A stretch of DNA of 64,000 nucleotides from Penelope pileata (taxonomy: Eukaryota > Chordata > Aves > Galliformes > Cracidae): the NCBI GenBank assembly GCA_013396635.1, contig WBMW01005475.1, positions 124,001 to 188,000 of the forward strand, given 5' to 3'. Shown in pieces: positions 49,511 to 62,600 of this stretch. Every line of letters begins with the position of its first letter. Position 1 is the first letter of the stretch. The position numbers were made by a program, and so were the translations under genes. A model generated the notes under the pieces. It saw nothing but the letters and a program-made list of their open reading frames with translations. It had not been told where the DNA came from and did not search any database.

Positions 49511-51566
49511 CTGGTAACGGATAAAAGGGAACATGAATATCAGTGAAGGAGGATCCCGATGATTTTTACATCTTCCAAGACCCTTCAGTTCTTCAGCAAT
49601 CTTTGCGAGCATCTCAATAATCCATTTCAGACACACTCAGAACTGCACCGTTCATGTTCAACAATAGTGTTAATCAGAACCACTCGCATTTCCACTTCAA
49701 TCACCCAACTAATCCCCACATTTCCTTCTATCCTTAGAAAACAGTTGTGTTTCCAAAAAAAAGAAAAATGAAGAGCTATCTTCAGGGCATGCTTTCTGGA
49801 GCAAGGGGACTCTCGAAAGGTATATACACCTTTATAGGCAGCTGGAGTTCAAACCAGCATTGATTACAGGCCAGGATGCCAAGGAAAGGTACTCCAGTTG
49901 CCCCATAGGACCCACAACTCATCAGTTCTTTCCATATGCCCCTTCTACTACAGTACCTTATCTGTCATTTTGCACCATTGCCTTAACCCCCAAAATACGT
50001 CAAGCTTATTTTAAAGAGACCCAAATGTTCAAAAATAGGAATAATACAAAAAAATTACTCAGCAGAGGGAGAAAGCTTGTGCTCCAAACCGTCTGCTTTT
50101 GCTCCAGTCCTTTCTACTGTGGATTTAAAGCAAATCCCTAAAATCCAGGCTGGCAGAAGCATGTGCACTGGCTAGGCACCATGGTTCTGAAGGAAACACA
50201 ATTTCAAAAAAAATAAACTATAAATAGGACATAAGGCAAGCAGGGTTTGGAATCCAGACAATATATGTGACCAAACTGCCTCCCCAAATCCCACTTTAAG
50301 ATGGTTGGGTTTAAAGAAATCTGTCACAATTTTAACATTTTAGAAAATCAGCTCAAAAGAAGATTGTCCGACTCCTGGAGTCAAGGACAGAATTCGCTCT
50401 GTCCTAAGGAAAGTGATGGAATTCCTATTTCTGAGGACATGCACAGATAGATGGGAAAAAACAACCAATCAACCCAAACCCATTCTTGGTAATATCCCTG
50501 CACTAAGTAATCTCATGAGATCACACCCCCATCTTCTCTCTTATGGGTTTATAGATGACCCACCACTACTAAAAAGAGCTTCTTGAAAACAGGAATTTCC
50601 AGTGTGGGAAGTTCTGAAATCCCAACGATTTTCTGTTGTGAAACAGAAGAGCAGTGATCAAAATGTCCCAGAGAACAGCAATTTCAAAATGTTGTTTTAA
50701 TTCCCTCCCACGCACAAACCAAAAAAAATCCCTAAAATATCTTTTCTTGTAGTTTTTACGAAGCTGCCTGTGCAGGTCAGAGCTTCTCACAGAGTTATGC
50801 AAGGAGCCTGGAGACCCTCCAGTCCATCTCAGACTATTCCAGGGCCAACTGGGAAACGTCAACATAAACGATGCTGAGAGCTGGAAGTGATTCTCCAACA
50901 GAAAGTACTTCCCAACCTTCCTCCATCAGTTCTGTCAATTCCTCACTGAATTTCTCAAGCAGCTCCAATCCTCCATTTGTTTCAGTGTCAGAGCCACCAC
51001 TAGCATCAGCTCTGAAATCAAGTCACCTGGAGATGGCAACCATGACTCCCTACAGCCTTCAGCCAACCAGAAAGAGTTGCTCAGCAAATGGCACAGCCTC
51101 ATCTTTTCAGGCTGTAAAATGGACTGGGAGAAAGGGAAAGAACAGGTGTGTGGCCCATCGCCTGTTCCCATTTCCTTCTACAGAGCGCAGTGGTGGGGAA
51201 TGCTGCCTGTATGTGTGATGGCACAGCTTTCTCCAGCACACAAGTGAAAAAGGAGGACGTAACTTCTCCAGTGTCTCTCAGCAATTGCCATTCCTTCACT
51301 CTAGCTCCTTTCTTTTTAAGCTAGAGTCACAGTACACAAATGCACTTAACCACTCCTGGAAAAGAAGAAATATTTAAATCGACTTAGCTGCTGTGTTTAG
51401 CCCCAGAGCAAATGCTGGGGCACAGTGCTCTTCATTAAAAGGGAAATTTCGCCCCGAGTCTGGGTTTTTTTTTTGGTTTCTTATTCAAAGGAAGAAAGAA
51501 GATTTACATTCACAGTCCTGCAGCACCACTTCCAGCACAGCCCCCCTGGCTGTAGCAGCAGCTTAC
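49511..51566 (-). other. KLHDC4: KLHDC4 intron (2.1 kb)
   Basis: The intron is bounded by the donor GTAAGC at its 5' end (51566) and the acceptor TTACCAG at 49511. It is moderately AT-rich. No gene or clear repeat was recognised. Confidence 0.85.
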
Positions 51567-51648
51567 CTTCCTCCTTGCCTGAGCCTTCAGCCTTCAGCAG
51601 GAACATATCTGTGTGCAGGGTGCCTTTGTCAACATCTTTCTTTACTCT
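51567..51648 (-). CDS. KLHDC4: KLHDC4 short linker exon
   Basis: This 82-base exon encodes RVKKDVDKGTLHTDMFLLKA and EGSGKEE plus one base of a split Asp. It follows the SKQ that ends the preceding exon, so KQRVKKDVDKG is continuous as in other vertebrate KLHDC4 proteins. It forms part of a kelch blade (the TDMFLL strand) and its following loop. The acceptor is CTCTGCAG and the donor GAAG|GTAAGC. Confidence 0.94.
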
Positions 51649-54600
51649 CTGCAGAGAAAAGAAAGACAGGGATGCTCAGTGAAACACTTGCAACGGCCAA
51701 AACGCAGGAGGCCCAGCTCTTCAGGGCCTATGATGTGCTGTTCTGAGCTCCCCGCCCCACAGATGAACCCAGTCACAGCCTGCATCTGTACATCCCCCTG
51801 CTGAAAAACCAAACACTGTGGCAGGGGCAAGGAGAAGCCACACAGCAGACACATCGTGGCTCCAGAGCACCAGGCAGCTCCCAGCTGTGGTGCTGAAAGC
51901 AGGGCTATTTTCTGTGATGAGCAGCCACGTGAACACCCCGGAGGGAAGGGAGACAGCAGAAGGGACAAATGGAGGCTGGTGTCTTGTGACTCTCAAGCAC
52001 GCCTCGCTCAGCCCCATCCTACAAGTGAGCAGTGGGAGACGTGTAACAAGGCACAAGCAACTTCTGCCTGCGACAAGCAGAGCCTCCCTCCGCTCAGCGC
52101 TCTCCAGGCTGCGACGCAGATCCTGGGACTCGTGGGCTCGTGAAGAGTGCAGGATGCAGTGTGAGGGCAGGGATGTGGGCACACAGAAGAGAAATCAATC
52201 GTCACAGCGGACTCAAACTGATTGTTTTACAGAAGGAAGGAAGGATGGGCAGCACCAAGGCAACAGGAGAGCCAAGATTCTGCCTTTTACTCTGCCACAG
52301 ACAGCATCAGGTGCTCTCAAGGGAGCAATTTAACATCTGTGCCTCTGCTCCTCTAGCTGTTAAAGAGAGCAGATACCCGCTCCAAAGTGGCACACAGTAA
52401 CTTCCAACAGGGCTTGCAAGGCCCTCTGGGATGCTGCCCTTAATGCTGAGCACAAGCTCACAGCCTCTGTGCTGTACCACAGCCCAGGTTTAAGCACAGC
52501 TCTGTGTGCCCTTCAGTCCCTGCCACCCCCTGGTATCCACCCCACTACAACAGAAGCAGAGGTGACAGCTCTCTGCCCCACAGCCTGACTGCAGCTGTCA
52601 CTAACAGCATTTGAGGCCCCACAGAGCCTTGAGAATCAGTTTTCTCTCCTAACAGAAACAGAAGCCCCACTTCCACCCCTACTAAAGGCAACTGCAAGAT
52701 ACCAGCGAGAGCAGGATCAAGCCTCAGCTGAAGTAATTAAATGCATCATGTTAAATGCGATTTTCCCTTGCTCCTTTCACTGTAAGCCCCTGTACTCCAG
52801 TGCTCTTAGCAACACGCAGCATTTGAAAGCAGCACTATGCAACACCACCGTAGGAGGTCTTTTAATAATGTCATTATCCACCCATCCTTCATGCAGAGTT
52901 CCAACTTCCTTGTAAATCCCTTCCTCCTGGGGGCGATGGCATTGCTGCGCTGCGCAACCACTGCCAGGACGCAGGCAGCAGATCCTGGCAGGGCTGAGTC
53001 CAGTGCTCAGGAAGGAGCAGGGCTTGGGTGCATGCCACAGTGTTGTCTTGTTCTTGCTCCGTATCTGTACCCAACCCAGAGCCTCGCACCTGGCAGGTTT
53101 TGTTATTGCAGTATATGTTGTGTTGTTATTGCACAGCTCAGGATTCAGTTCTCAGGAACGGGATTCAGTTCTTAGAAAGGCAGAGAGGAAAGGGGAACAA
53201 AGTGCATTTGAGGCATTGCACAACAGTGCTCTAACTTGGATGATGTTGAGAAACTCCTGGGAAAGCTGGTAATGAAGTGCTGGAAGAAACAGGAGAATGC
53301 TGCTCACAGTGCAGCAAAAGGGAAGCTTCAGTTAACCCAAAGACCAGGGTCTGCCCTGGGAAATTTGTTAGTTTGGGGATGTAGCTCTTGTGTGTTCTTG
53401 CTCTCCATGTGCCCACAGGCATCCCAACCAGCACACTGAAGGACACTCCAAGACAGGATGTCTGTGCTGGAGAGATCCTCTTCTGTGCAACCACTTCAGT
53501 GAAGTCAACAACTATTCTACCTGCCATCCCTGAGCAGAACAACATTAGGTGCACTGGGGACAGGAAGCCTGAAGCCAGTTCTCTAGCACTTGGAAAACAA
53601 GCAAGACAAATTTTTGCAATGGTCAGTAGTTCCGATGCACAGCTAGAGGAGCTCTGGTATCAGAGACACAGTTGGAGGGGCTGGGAGCTGTCCACTTTGA
53701 ACAAAACCACAAGAGAAGGCTGCCAGGGCAAGAAGGCATTGAAATGCCTTCTAGGAACAGTACTCTAAGTACTGAGCACACCAGTTCCATGGACTGGCAG
53801 TGCACATATTGTGGGATCTACAGCAGCAGCTCTCAAGTTCAAAGGGCTGTGAGTCACTGCACAGAGCAAATAATGTGCTCCAGCAATGCCACGCTTTGCT
53901 GTCTCTGAGACACAGGTCTGGAGCAGCAGAAGTCACCAGTGAGCTGCAAGCTACGGGCAGCTGAGCTACAGCAGCCTTTCTAGTCTGTCCCTCACTTCAA
54001 ACATCCTTCCAAGCTTCACCTAAGCAAAGAGCTACCAGGGATGGATGGACAGGGGAGAGGAAGGGGGAGAGAAACAGGCAGAGGGCTTCACAGCTTGCAG
54101 TGCTGAAACACAGCCCAGTGACTGCAAGGTGCATGTCTGACAACAAGAATGGAAATGGTGTTTATTTCACTCCCAGTCCCAGGCAGGCTGCAGTTTGTCC
54201 TCAAATGTTAGGCACAGCACAAGTTCTCACATGCAGGGGCACACAGCTGAAGGGTGCAGAAGCACAGCTGCCAAGCACAGCAAGATGAGCACTGTCTGCA
54301 TGAAAGGAGGGGAAACAACCTATATTGAGAGAGCAGTTGGCTTTGCTATCCTACAGGCTGCACAGAATAACTGCATTACTTTTCTCCTGAAAGCCACACA
54401 GCTCCCTGTAGTAAACACACTGCGCACGCAACATGACAAAGCTTCCTGGGCTAAGAAAACCTCGGTGAGGTGGAGTGGGAGTCAGTTATTCGTTGTCAAA
54501 GAGATGCCTGTTGTCCCCACTCACCCTGGCTCAAAAGCAGTCACTTCCCCAGCAAGCAGCACCCTGCTACTGGAGAGTTCAATCCTCCCCTATCGTTTGC

Positions 54601-57600
54601 ACGCAGAGGTACATCAGCAAGTTACAAGGGCTTTACAGGCTTGTAAACACCTGTCCCCACTGACAGACAGCAAGAGGCATGGCTGTACCCCTGCAAAGAG
54701 CACGGAAACTGAAGCACAGAGAGCTGTTTGCAACAAGACTGGGACGCAGGATTCCCTCTGTATAACCTGCTAAACACAGCCAATAAAAGAGATCAACCAT
54801 GGCAAAATACATCTAATCAGCAGAAGCCCTTAGCAGGCAGAACTGCAGAGGGAACCCTTCCCACAAGTGCCTGCAGTTCAGTCTTCAGCCCCGCCACAAG
54901 CGATCTCCCAGCAGCATCCACTTCAGGTTTGCAGAGCTCACTGCTAAAAAAAAAAAATAAATACACATTTTTAAATTACACGATAGCCTATTTTGGCATC
55001 CCAAAGCCCTGCACACGGGCAGTGCCAGCCCTCCCATGGCTTGTAGGCTGCCTGCACCTGCAAGGTGGAGCAGCCTTAGCCTCCAGCACCTCCCGGCTGC
55101 AGCACCGTGCCAGCCAGGCACAGCGCGCTCACGTTGCCTAGCAATAGAGAGGTCTCACTGCTTCACACAGCCAAAAATGCAGCTTGCTGCAGCAAGCCCC
55201 ATCCCCAGCAAGGGAAATGGGTGAGGACATCTTGAAGACCAGCAGGAGAGCAACTCTGAGTGTCTCATGGGCTTTTGAGATGCATTGAAGGAGAGCTGAC
55301 AACATCTACAGCATCCCCTTCTGTAAGGGACCACAGAAGTTGCCTTTGTCATTTCTGGGTGGAAGATAAATCAGATGAACACCACTGTGCCATGGATCAC
55401 ACATCTTCAAGTACCAGGCATGCTCTTGTTCAGTTTGTGCACCAATATCCCACGGCAGTAGCACTCAGGGCTGTAGAGCTCAAATTTCCATCTTCCCCGT
55501 TTGCATCCTGGATGCTCAGCATCCTAGCACAGCAAAATCTAGTGGCTGGCACAGGCCTGGGTACCAGGGTCCTTGTCCTGGCTCTGCCCACAAGCACTGG
55601 AGTGCCTCAGATCAGCCACTCCACCTTTCCTGCCTTTTTCCCCAGCCACGAAAGAGGCTCCTATTCTGGTCACATCATAAGAATTCAGCAACACAGCCTG
55701 GACTGACAAACATTACTGAAAAGTGACCAAAGCACAGAGCAAACCTCTCTGCTTGCGACTGAGGATGGGCAGATTGAGCACAGAAACATCCCTGGCTGCA
55801 AGCCCACAGTGCTGCTCAGGCTTTAGAGGGCCCTGACAGCCAGCTTGGTACACAGATGCCTACAATTCCACCCATAACTATGAATCTCCTGGGCTTATGT
55901 CTCTTTTTTGTTTTGGCAACTTGCATTATATCCCACCACACAGCTATTTTGGTACAGCACTCCCAAGCAGATTTACAAGGGCTGAGGGCACCACAGGAAC
56001 TAATGCATCAGAACTGCCCACTGCAGGAAAGCAGCCCTGCCCCACCATAGCTCTCCTCCAGCAACCTGACAGCCACATCATGCCCTGATACTGAAACAGA
56101 GGAGTACTTAGTTAGGACTTCTTCCCCTCTTCTCTCCAAAGTAATTCATACCACATATGTACGTGGTAGCAGCTCTGGCTGCAGGAAGACTCCATGCAAA
56201 ACCACATCTTTTTACAGCACATGTGCAACTTCTCCTAGCCTCTCATTAGAAAATAAATTAGAAAAGAAATGTCTACGTGACTCAGTGAATGGCACCTTGT
56301 TTGGACACCTGTGTGGTTTCATATCCACGTGCAGAGCCCAGAAATATCTCCATAAAACTCCTGAAGGAAGCATCTGCTTCTCATTGGAGACAAAGAACAG
56401 CTCCTCTCCCGTGCCTAGTTCCAACAAGGTGTTGTTTCCTCCATCTCCTACCTCCTTCTTCTCCCAAGAGTAACCCTGCCAGCAACTCCAGGGGGAGGAC
56501 ACAAGCCAAACATTTTCTTCACTTCCAAGTAAACCCAGAGAGACTCAGCTCCACAATCAGTTATAAGCAAAGATACAGTGAGAATTAAATAGCCACACAT
56601 TAAGTTGTGCTTGTAGTAGAGATGCTAAATCTTGACTTACATTTTCAGGACAATGCTAAAGCTCTGCTGCCTTTGCATCCCAACAAAACTGCAGAGAAAA
56701 CTTTGCTCACTTTGTAGCCTGGCTTCACCATTCCTGCCTGAAAGCTGACCTGTGCTGCAGAAGACACAAGCAAAGCCTCTGACAGGAATGGCATGTCAGA
56801 GAGGCAGGCTCAGCTCTCTGTACTACAAGGGAAGTAGATTAATAACCAGAGTGCTTGTATTAATCTAGAAGCTGCTCTCCAAGCCAGAGAGGAACTGCAT
56901 CCAGCTCTAATTCTTGCTCAGTACCCTGTGTAAAGACTGAGGGCTCATTTGTCACAGCAAAAGGCTGAAGGCAGCTTTGCATTGCCCTCTCTCTTCTACT
57001 TTGTTCTGATTAGCTGAGAACAACCCAGAGCAGTGCAACAGAGCCCACCCTCAAAAAGCAGAATAAAGCTAACTGCAAAAATGCATCAACTTTTCTACTT
57101 CCATAGGGCTCAGTGTGCACTTGAAACCCAGTTACTTTCAGCAGCCCCCAGAGAGCCACACCTAGAATAGCATGCAGGCTTCTCCCACTCTCAAGAGCGA
57201 GGGAACAGGACAGAGACAGGAAGCAGACAAAGCCCTTTTAGGTAGCAAATGCCTCTGTGTTGTTACTGCTATTTAATCAAATGCACATCTGAGGAGTTAG
57301 AGCCCTAAGCACAGGCCGTGAGGAGGCACAAATGCTTCTAAATATATAGACAGCCTATCTTCTCTCTTCTTTCCCTGCTTTTCTCCTTTGTTCATTTATT
57401 CACATCAGAAGAACAACGCGTCCTCCTCCCCCAGCAATGCACTGCTGGAAGCAATGCCTTTCCACTGAGACAGCAGCAGCAGGACCCGGGTCCTCAGTCT
57501 GCATTCGTAACATTAAAAGCTTTTGCAGAAGCCTTTTGCTCAATGAAATATTTACTTCCTCCCTCCCAGCATGGAGACAGGGATACTTGGTCAATAAGGA

Positions 57601-58479
57601 CATATGGTCCAAAGGCCTATCCAGTATAAATTACCATGATTAACATAGCAAGAAGCAAAGCAGAGGAAGCCTGGTGCTCATCAAAAGTCTTTTTTGGCTT
57701 ATTGAGTTTGCAAACCAGTGCTGCTGCCTTAACCCTTTCCCTGATGCAAGAAAACACAAGGCTCCTGGTGCCTGCTGCTTTTAACCCATGAGTGCAGGAA
57801 CACAGCTGAGTTCCAGCTAAAAACGTCTGAAGTTGGCAGTAACTGATGATACCAAAGAAGTCATTTCTCCCAGCTGCTTATTCCAAGCTCCATAACATCA
57901 CCACCTTATATTGGGTTAGATTAGAAGGGAAAATACAACATTGGTTTTAGCCAAGATCAGAGCCTCGATCAGGACACAACTGCATGAACAAAGGGAAACC
58001 AGAAGACAAGACACACTTGGTAACAGTACTGGCTAACAGCCTGAGCCACCCTGCGTACGAACAAGACAAGGGCACAGTTGCAGAGTCACTCCAAGCTGGC
58101 ATATCCACAGGCTAACATGCACTCTTGTCATTAGTGGGTTTTGGACATCTGGCAGCTGCCTGACGTGGCAATATCATCAGTCAGAGCAGCGGGCAGCTAC
58201 CCGGTGAGATCACCAGATCCTGCACTGGAGACAACGCCTGTTAAACAGAGCAGAGGAAGCAGCAGAATACAGATCTGAATTCTGCTCTCCCATTGCCCTC
58301 TGAAGCAGTCAAAACACAGGACTCTGTTTTGATCTGTGTTGGCTGCAATCACCCAGGCCCTATTTATGCTATTTGAGCACCACATTTTAGCTTTTATTTC
58401 AGCCCCTTCATTCTTCTATCAGCTGTTCTGCTTGGCATTTGGGAAATGTTGCACCAGCTTACTGCAGCATCTCTCCTAC
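51649..58479 (-). other. KLHDC4: KLHDC4 intron (6.8 kb)
   Basis: This is the largest complete KLHDC4 intron in the window, from donor GTAGGA (58479) to acceptor CTGCAG (51649). Its composition is even. Scattered chance ORFs of up to about 190 codons have no recognisable domain. I see no nested gene. Confidence 0.85.
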
Positions 58480-58639
58480 CTGTTTGGAGTAGCCTCCATA
58501 GATGATTATGCTGCCCTCAGGAGTGGCAGCCATTTGACATCCTGATCTTGGAGCAGGCCCAATCCCTGATGGAGCCAGCTTGCTCCAGGTGAAGGAGTCC
58601 AGGTTGAAGGCATACACATCGTTGTAATAGATGTAATCT
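58480..58639 (-). CDS. KLHDC4: KLHDC4 exon: two kelch half-repeats
   Basis: The 160-base exon completes a split Arg and encodes DYIYYNDVYAFNLDSFTWSK, LAPSGIGPAPRSGCQMAATP and EGSIIIYGGYSKQ. NDVYAFNLDSFTW closes one kelch blade, and PRSGCQ with IIIYGGY opens the next. The acceptor is CTCCTCAG and the donor CAG|GTAGGA. It is in phase with its neighbours on both sides. Confidence 0.96.
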
Positions 58640-59571
58640 CTGAGGAGGGCAAATAGGAACACAACAGGTTTTGGTAATGGTCATAATTTTGGACAGAATA
58701 AAAACAGCACTTCAGGAACAGCACCAGGAACCTCTGAAGAGGTGCAACACCTCATTCAACTCCTTGCATTTCTGATTTTTCTCCTTCTGTAGCCATGGCA
58801 ATGTACAGATCTGTTCAGTTGAAGGTTACTATTTCAGTGCGACAACACGCATTTAACACAGCTCCTTTATGCCAAGCCTCTCTGGGCTCTTTACCTATGT
58901 TATTCCTTACTGTAACAGAGCTTTCATCAACGCTTTCCAGGAAACACAATTCAAGGTGACTTAAACCAGAACACAAAAGATCAAAACAGATTAGTGCTGT
59001 GTCTGTCTAGAGGGTGGGAATGAAAAGTATCTACATACATACACACACACGCGCTCTCTTCCTACTAGCCAACTCGCTGCTAGTAGAAAATGCTCTGCGC
59101 CAGTTAAACTGTCAAGCACTTGGCCAAATCTAGGGCAGGATTTGCAACTCGTGCTGTGCTCCCAGGGACTGCAGTTATACAGCTTAGCATCTCTGAGAAG
59201 TTAGGTAGCTCAGCTCTCTTCAGTCCCCATCACAAAGTAGCTGTGACCTCATGTGGCATGTGAGAGCCTACTGGGGAAGATGCTTCTAGGAAGAGAAGGC
59301 TCTGATGAGAGGCAGAGGCCAAAAGTGATGAACTGAGCTTTAGGTATGAGGATGAGGAGCTACTCTGGTGATTAAGTGGCAAAGTGATTTCTCAAACAGT
59401 TGAGGACTTCAAAATCAAGATCACTTCTCTTTCTAACGTAAGACGTATAGTTTGATAACAGTGTTACTAAATAAAATCCTTGCATTAAAGCCCAGCTTTC
59501 TGTTCCTGGTGAAGTTGCCTTGTCTCAGCTCCACAGGACTCAGTACCACCAGGCATCCTGCAGTAACCCAC
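58640..59571 (-). other. KLHDC4: KLHDC4 intron (0.9 kb)
   Basis: The intron runs from donor GTGGGT to acceptor CTCCTCAG. A small AC/pyrimidine run lies at 59032-59054. There is nothing else to report. Confidence 0.85.
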
Positions 59572-59664
59572 CTTGCACTCTCATGGAAACCTCCAAAGAC
59601 GATCAGCTGTCTTTTGCAAGCAACCATTCGATGCCCACTTCTTCCAGAGGGGCCTCCTGAAGCT
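59572..59664 (-). CDS. KLHDC4: KLHDC4 exon: kelch repeat core
   Basis: The 93-base exon gives one base to a split codon, then ASGGPSGRSGHRMVACKRQL and IVFGGFHESA, and ends two bases into an Arg codon. SGRSGHRMV and LIVFGGF are the first two strands of a kelch blade. The acceptor is TGTCTTTCAG and the donor CAAG|GTGGGT. This is the most upstream KLHDC4 exon I can see. The preceding exons of this family, which encode the first kelch blades and a Lys-rich N-terminus, must lie beyond 64000. Confidence 0.95.
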
Positions 59665-62600
59665 CTGAAAGACAAAGAAACTCCACTCATCACCAGAGTT
59701 CCCTTCCTATTAGTGGGCCAGTCCATTTTTACTGAAGTCATAAGGCAGTTGGGCTGGTTGAGTTCAGCTTCTGTTCTGGCACGGGAGGAAACCATGGGGA
59801 GCTTTGCTGCCTTAACCCACATGCATGCTTTTTTCCAGAACAGTACATGTGTAAGGCTTGGTGTTTGCAACACAGGCGTTTGGCAGTAACAGTTTTATTC
59901 CTAACGATAAGCCATCCAGTCTCTAACAGTATCCAAGTCTTGAAGTCTTTTCTGCTATGACTCAGGAGGTAATTCTCCAGGAGAGTTTAATGAACAGCAG
60001 TTAACTCCCACAATTTCAAGAAAAGCACTCCAGACACAGACGTTTTCGCCAAGTACCAGGTCAGAGCCAGAAACTGGCCCTGACACCTACTCTCCTCCAG
60101 TGTCCCAGGAAATGACCTGTTCACACTCTCCTCACTGAACTACCTGCACCTGGGATATACCCTCACACCAGTGAGAAGACTCGGTAAATCTCTTGGATTT
60201 CCTCAAGAAGGAAGACACTGGAGCAAAACAAGTTATCATTATTATCTCCCATATTAAAGCAGCAGCTATACATCACTGCTCTGCTCTTTTCAAGCCTGCA
60301 TGACCTTTCAGTTAAATGTGCCACTTCCATCTCCAAGAACAAGCAACAAAGTCCCATCTGTCACATCCAACAGCTTCAGGCAAAGCCAGGCAGCTGGCAA
60401 CGACATTCCTGAGAGGCAACGGAGATGCACCCTCCGTCATGATCATCCACAGTCACACCTTCACATGAGAGAAAACAAAGAAAATTCAAGAACTCTCCAA
60501 ATAAAGGCAACTTCAGGCCAAACCACAGAGAAAACAGTTTTGCTGTGAGTGTTCTCTGCCCCCTGGATTAATCTGTCGTGTTTTCAGGTTTGCTCCCAAA
60601 GTGCACTGAACTCAGCAAGGCTTCTCAAATAGGCACACAGGTGTTTGATGGTTGCAGAACCCGGGCCTAAATAAATAAAAAACCTGCTCACCACTGAAAG
60701 CAACAGCAAAACCTAACCCCACAACATTACTGCTATGCTTTCACTGGCAGCAGGTAGCTGTAAAGAGCAGTGACAGGCTTCTGTGGAGAGAGAAAACAGG
60801 GGCCCCTGTTCACCATCAGAAATGACAATCTCACACCAACCATAATGAAGAACTCCAAGCAGAACAGCAGCATTTGGGTAAGCCTGAATTAATATTGATT
60901 GCTTGAACTTCTTATTCTAACAGGCAGTGGGGGTTTCTGGGCACTTACTGGATTTTTAAGTAGCACCCTGCAGAACATCGCCTCTTGTATTAATTTCATC
61001 AAGATCTGAAATCATTATTCTTTTTTCTCTAACAAAGCTCCCATGTTATTATTCCTGTTTTTTTTTTAAAAAAAGAAGGAATTAGAGATCAACGTTAACA
61101 ATAAAACCTTGTTCTCAGCAAACATCTTCTGCCTTGCTTCTCAAACACGTCTCCTCCAAAACAAAAATCAATTCTGAATGGTAAAACGTTTATTCACCGA
61201 TGCATGTGTTTTAATAAACAAGTTCCCACAAGCGTGTAATTAACTCTAAGTGACAAACAAAAACACCCAGTGGGGGCCTGATCCGAATTCAGAGACATCT
61301 CACTGGCACCCGCACCACTGCTCTGGTTTCAAGGCTGCTCTCCCCTCTCTCTGAGCTACAAGAGCAGATGCTGAAACATGGTTGCAGGAGGCCTCATCCT
61401 GCACCCTGTTTTGTCACCTCAGCTTGGCCAGCCTTAGCTACTCACCAAACAGGAATCATATAAAGGTTCATAACCTCTGGTGTGAGGAGATGCCCTCTTC
61501 AACTTGAAACTCCAGCAGATGCTTCCTGCTAGTTCAAAGCCTTGCTTCCCAGACGCAGGCTGTCTCCCTTCACCTGCATCACTGCTCCTGGTCCAAAATG
61601 AAACATTTTGGAAATGGTTTCACAGGCTTTATGATTAATACTCTACTTCACGGGGTTGACACCAAAAAGCAGACATGTGGGAGGGAGCTGTAAATTCTCC
61701 AGACTCTTTTTTTAAAAATAGATTAAAAGATAAGTCTGGATAAGGACTGACTGTACGCACGGAAGCATGAGTCTGATCAAAACTGCTCCATAAGGAATTT
61801 GCTTTTGCTTGTGGAGTTACTCTGGGACTGATAGTAATATAACAGACCTGAATTCAGCCCCCAGATTCAAGAATTAATGACTTACATGCACTGTGACTAC
61901 AGACTGCATGAGTTACCTTCCCATTCACTCATTCAGAAGAAGTTCGGAGCAATCTTTGTACCTCTCCATTATGAAAAAAATGACGATGCACAGAAGATCC
62001 CAGCCAAGGGGCATTTCAGGACAAAGCACTTCTGTTCTCCAGCACACAAAGCAGCTGATATCCAGGACTTCAGTGTACGGTTTTGTATCTTACCCTTGTA
62101 AATGCAAATGACAAGTGTTCTGTTCATCAGCACACACAGATATAGTACCCATGTGTTCGTATAATTAATTAGGAGGTACACAAGTGAATGCAAAATTGCT
62201 ACAAGGCACAAAACCTCCAAATCAAATCCTTTGCAAAAAAGTCAATCAACAGTCATACATTTGGATTTTCATCTAGCAAAGAACAAGCTTACGAGGTTCC
62301 CTTCTGGTCTGTCAGAGGAAGTTTACACAGCGATACACCAAAATATTGCTCTTTTCTTTAAGCCCCAAAACACTCTCTGCCTCTCTTCGAGGGAGTGCAC
62401 TGGGCCACACAGAGCTGAACAGGAATGTTCTCTCTAGGAAGGAATGAGGCAATTAGGTTAAAATATTGCTTAGCTCTAAGGCAGAGTAACAAACAGTTCA
62501 TGCACTGAGGAAACCTCGTGCATCACGCACGCGATAAGGTGGTCCCAGTAAGTCAAAGTCAGTTGCTGGCACGTCTTCTAACAAGCTGAGATTTGCTGCA

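Noticed and set aside
51818..52333. 171-codon + strand ORF in a KLHDC4 intron
   Set aside because: No recognisable domain, and nothing suggests a nested gene.
61440..61490. Possible additional KLHDC4 exon ending before a GTGAGT-like donor on the - strand
   Set aside because: The frames upstream of the donor do not encode kelch sequence and have no matching acceptor or phase.
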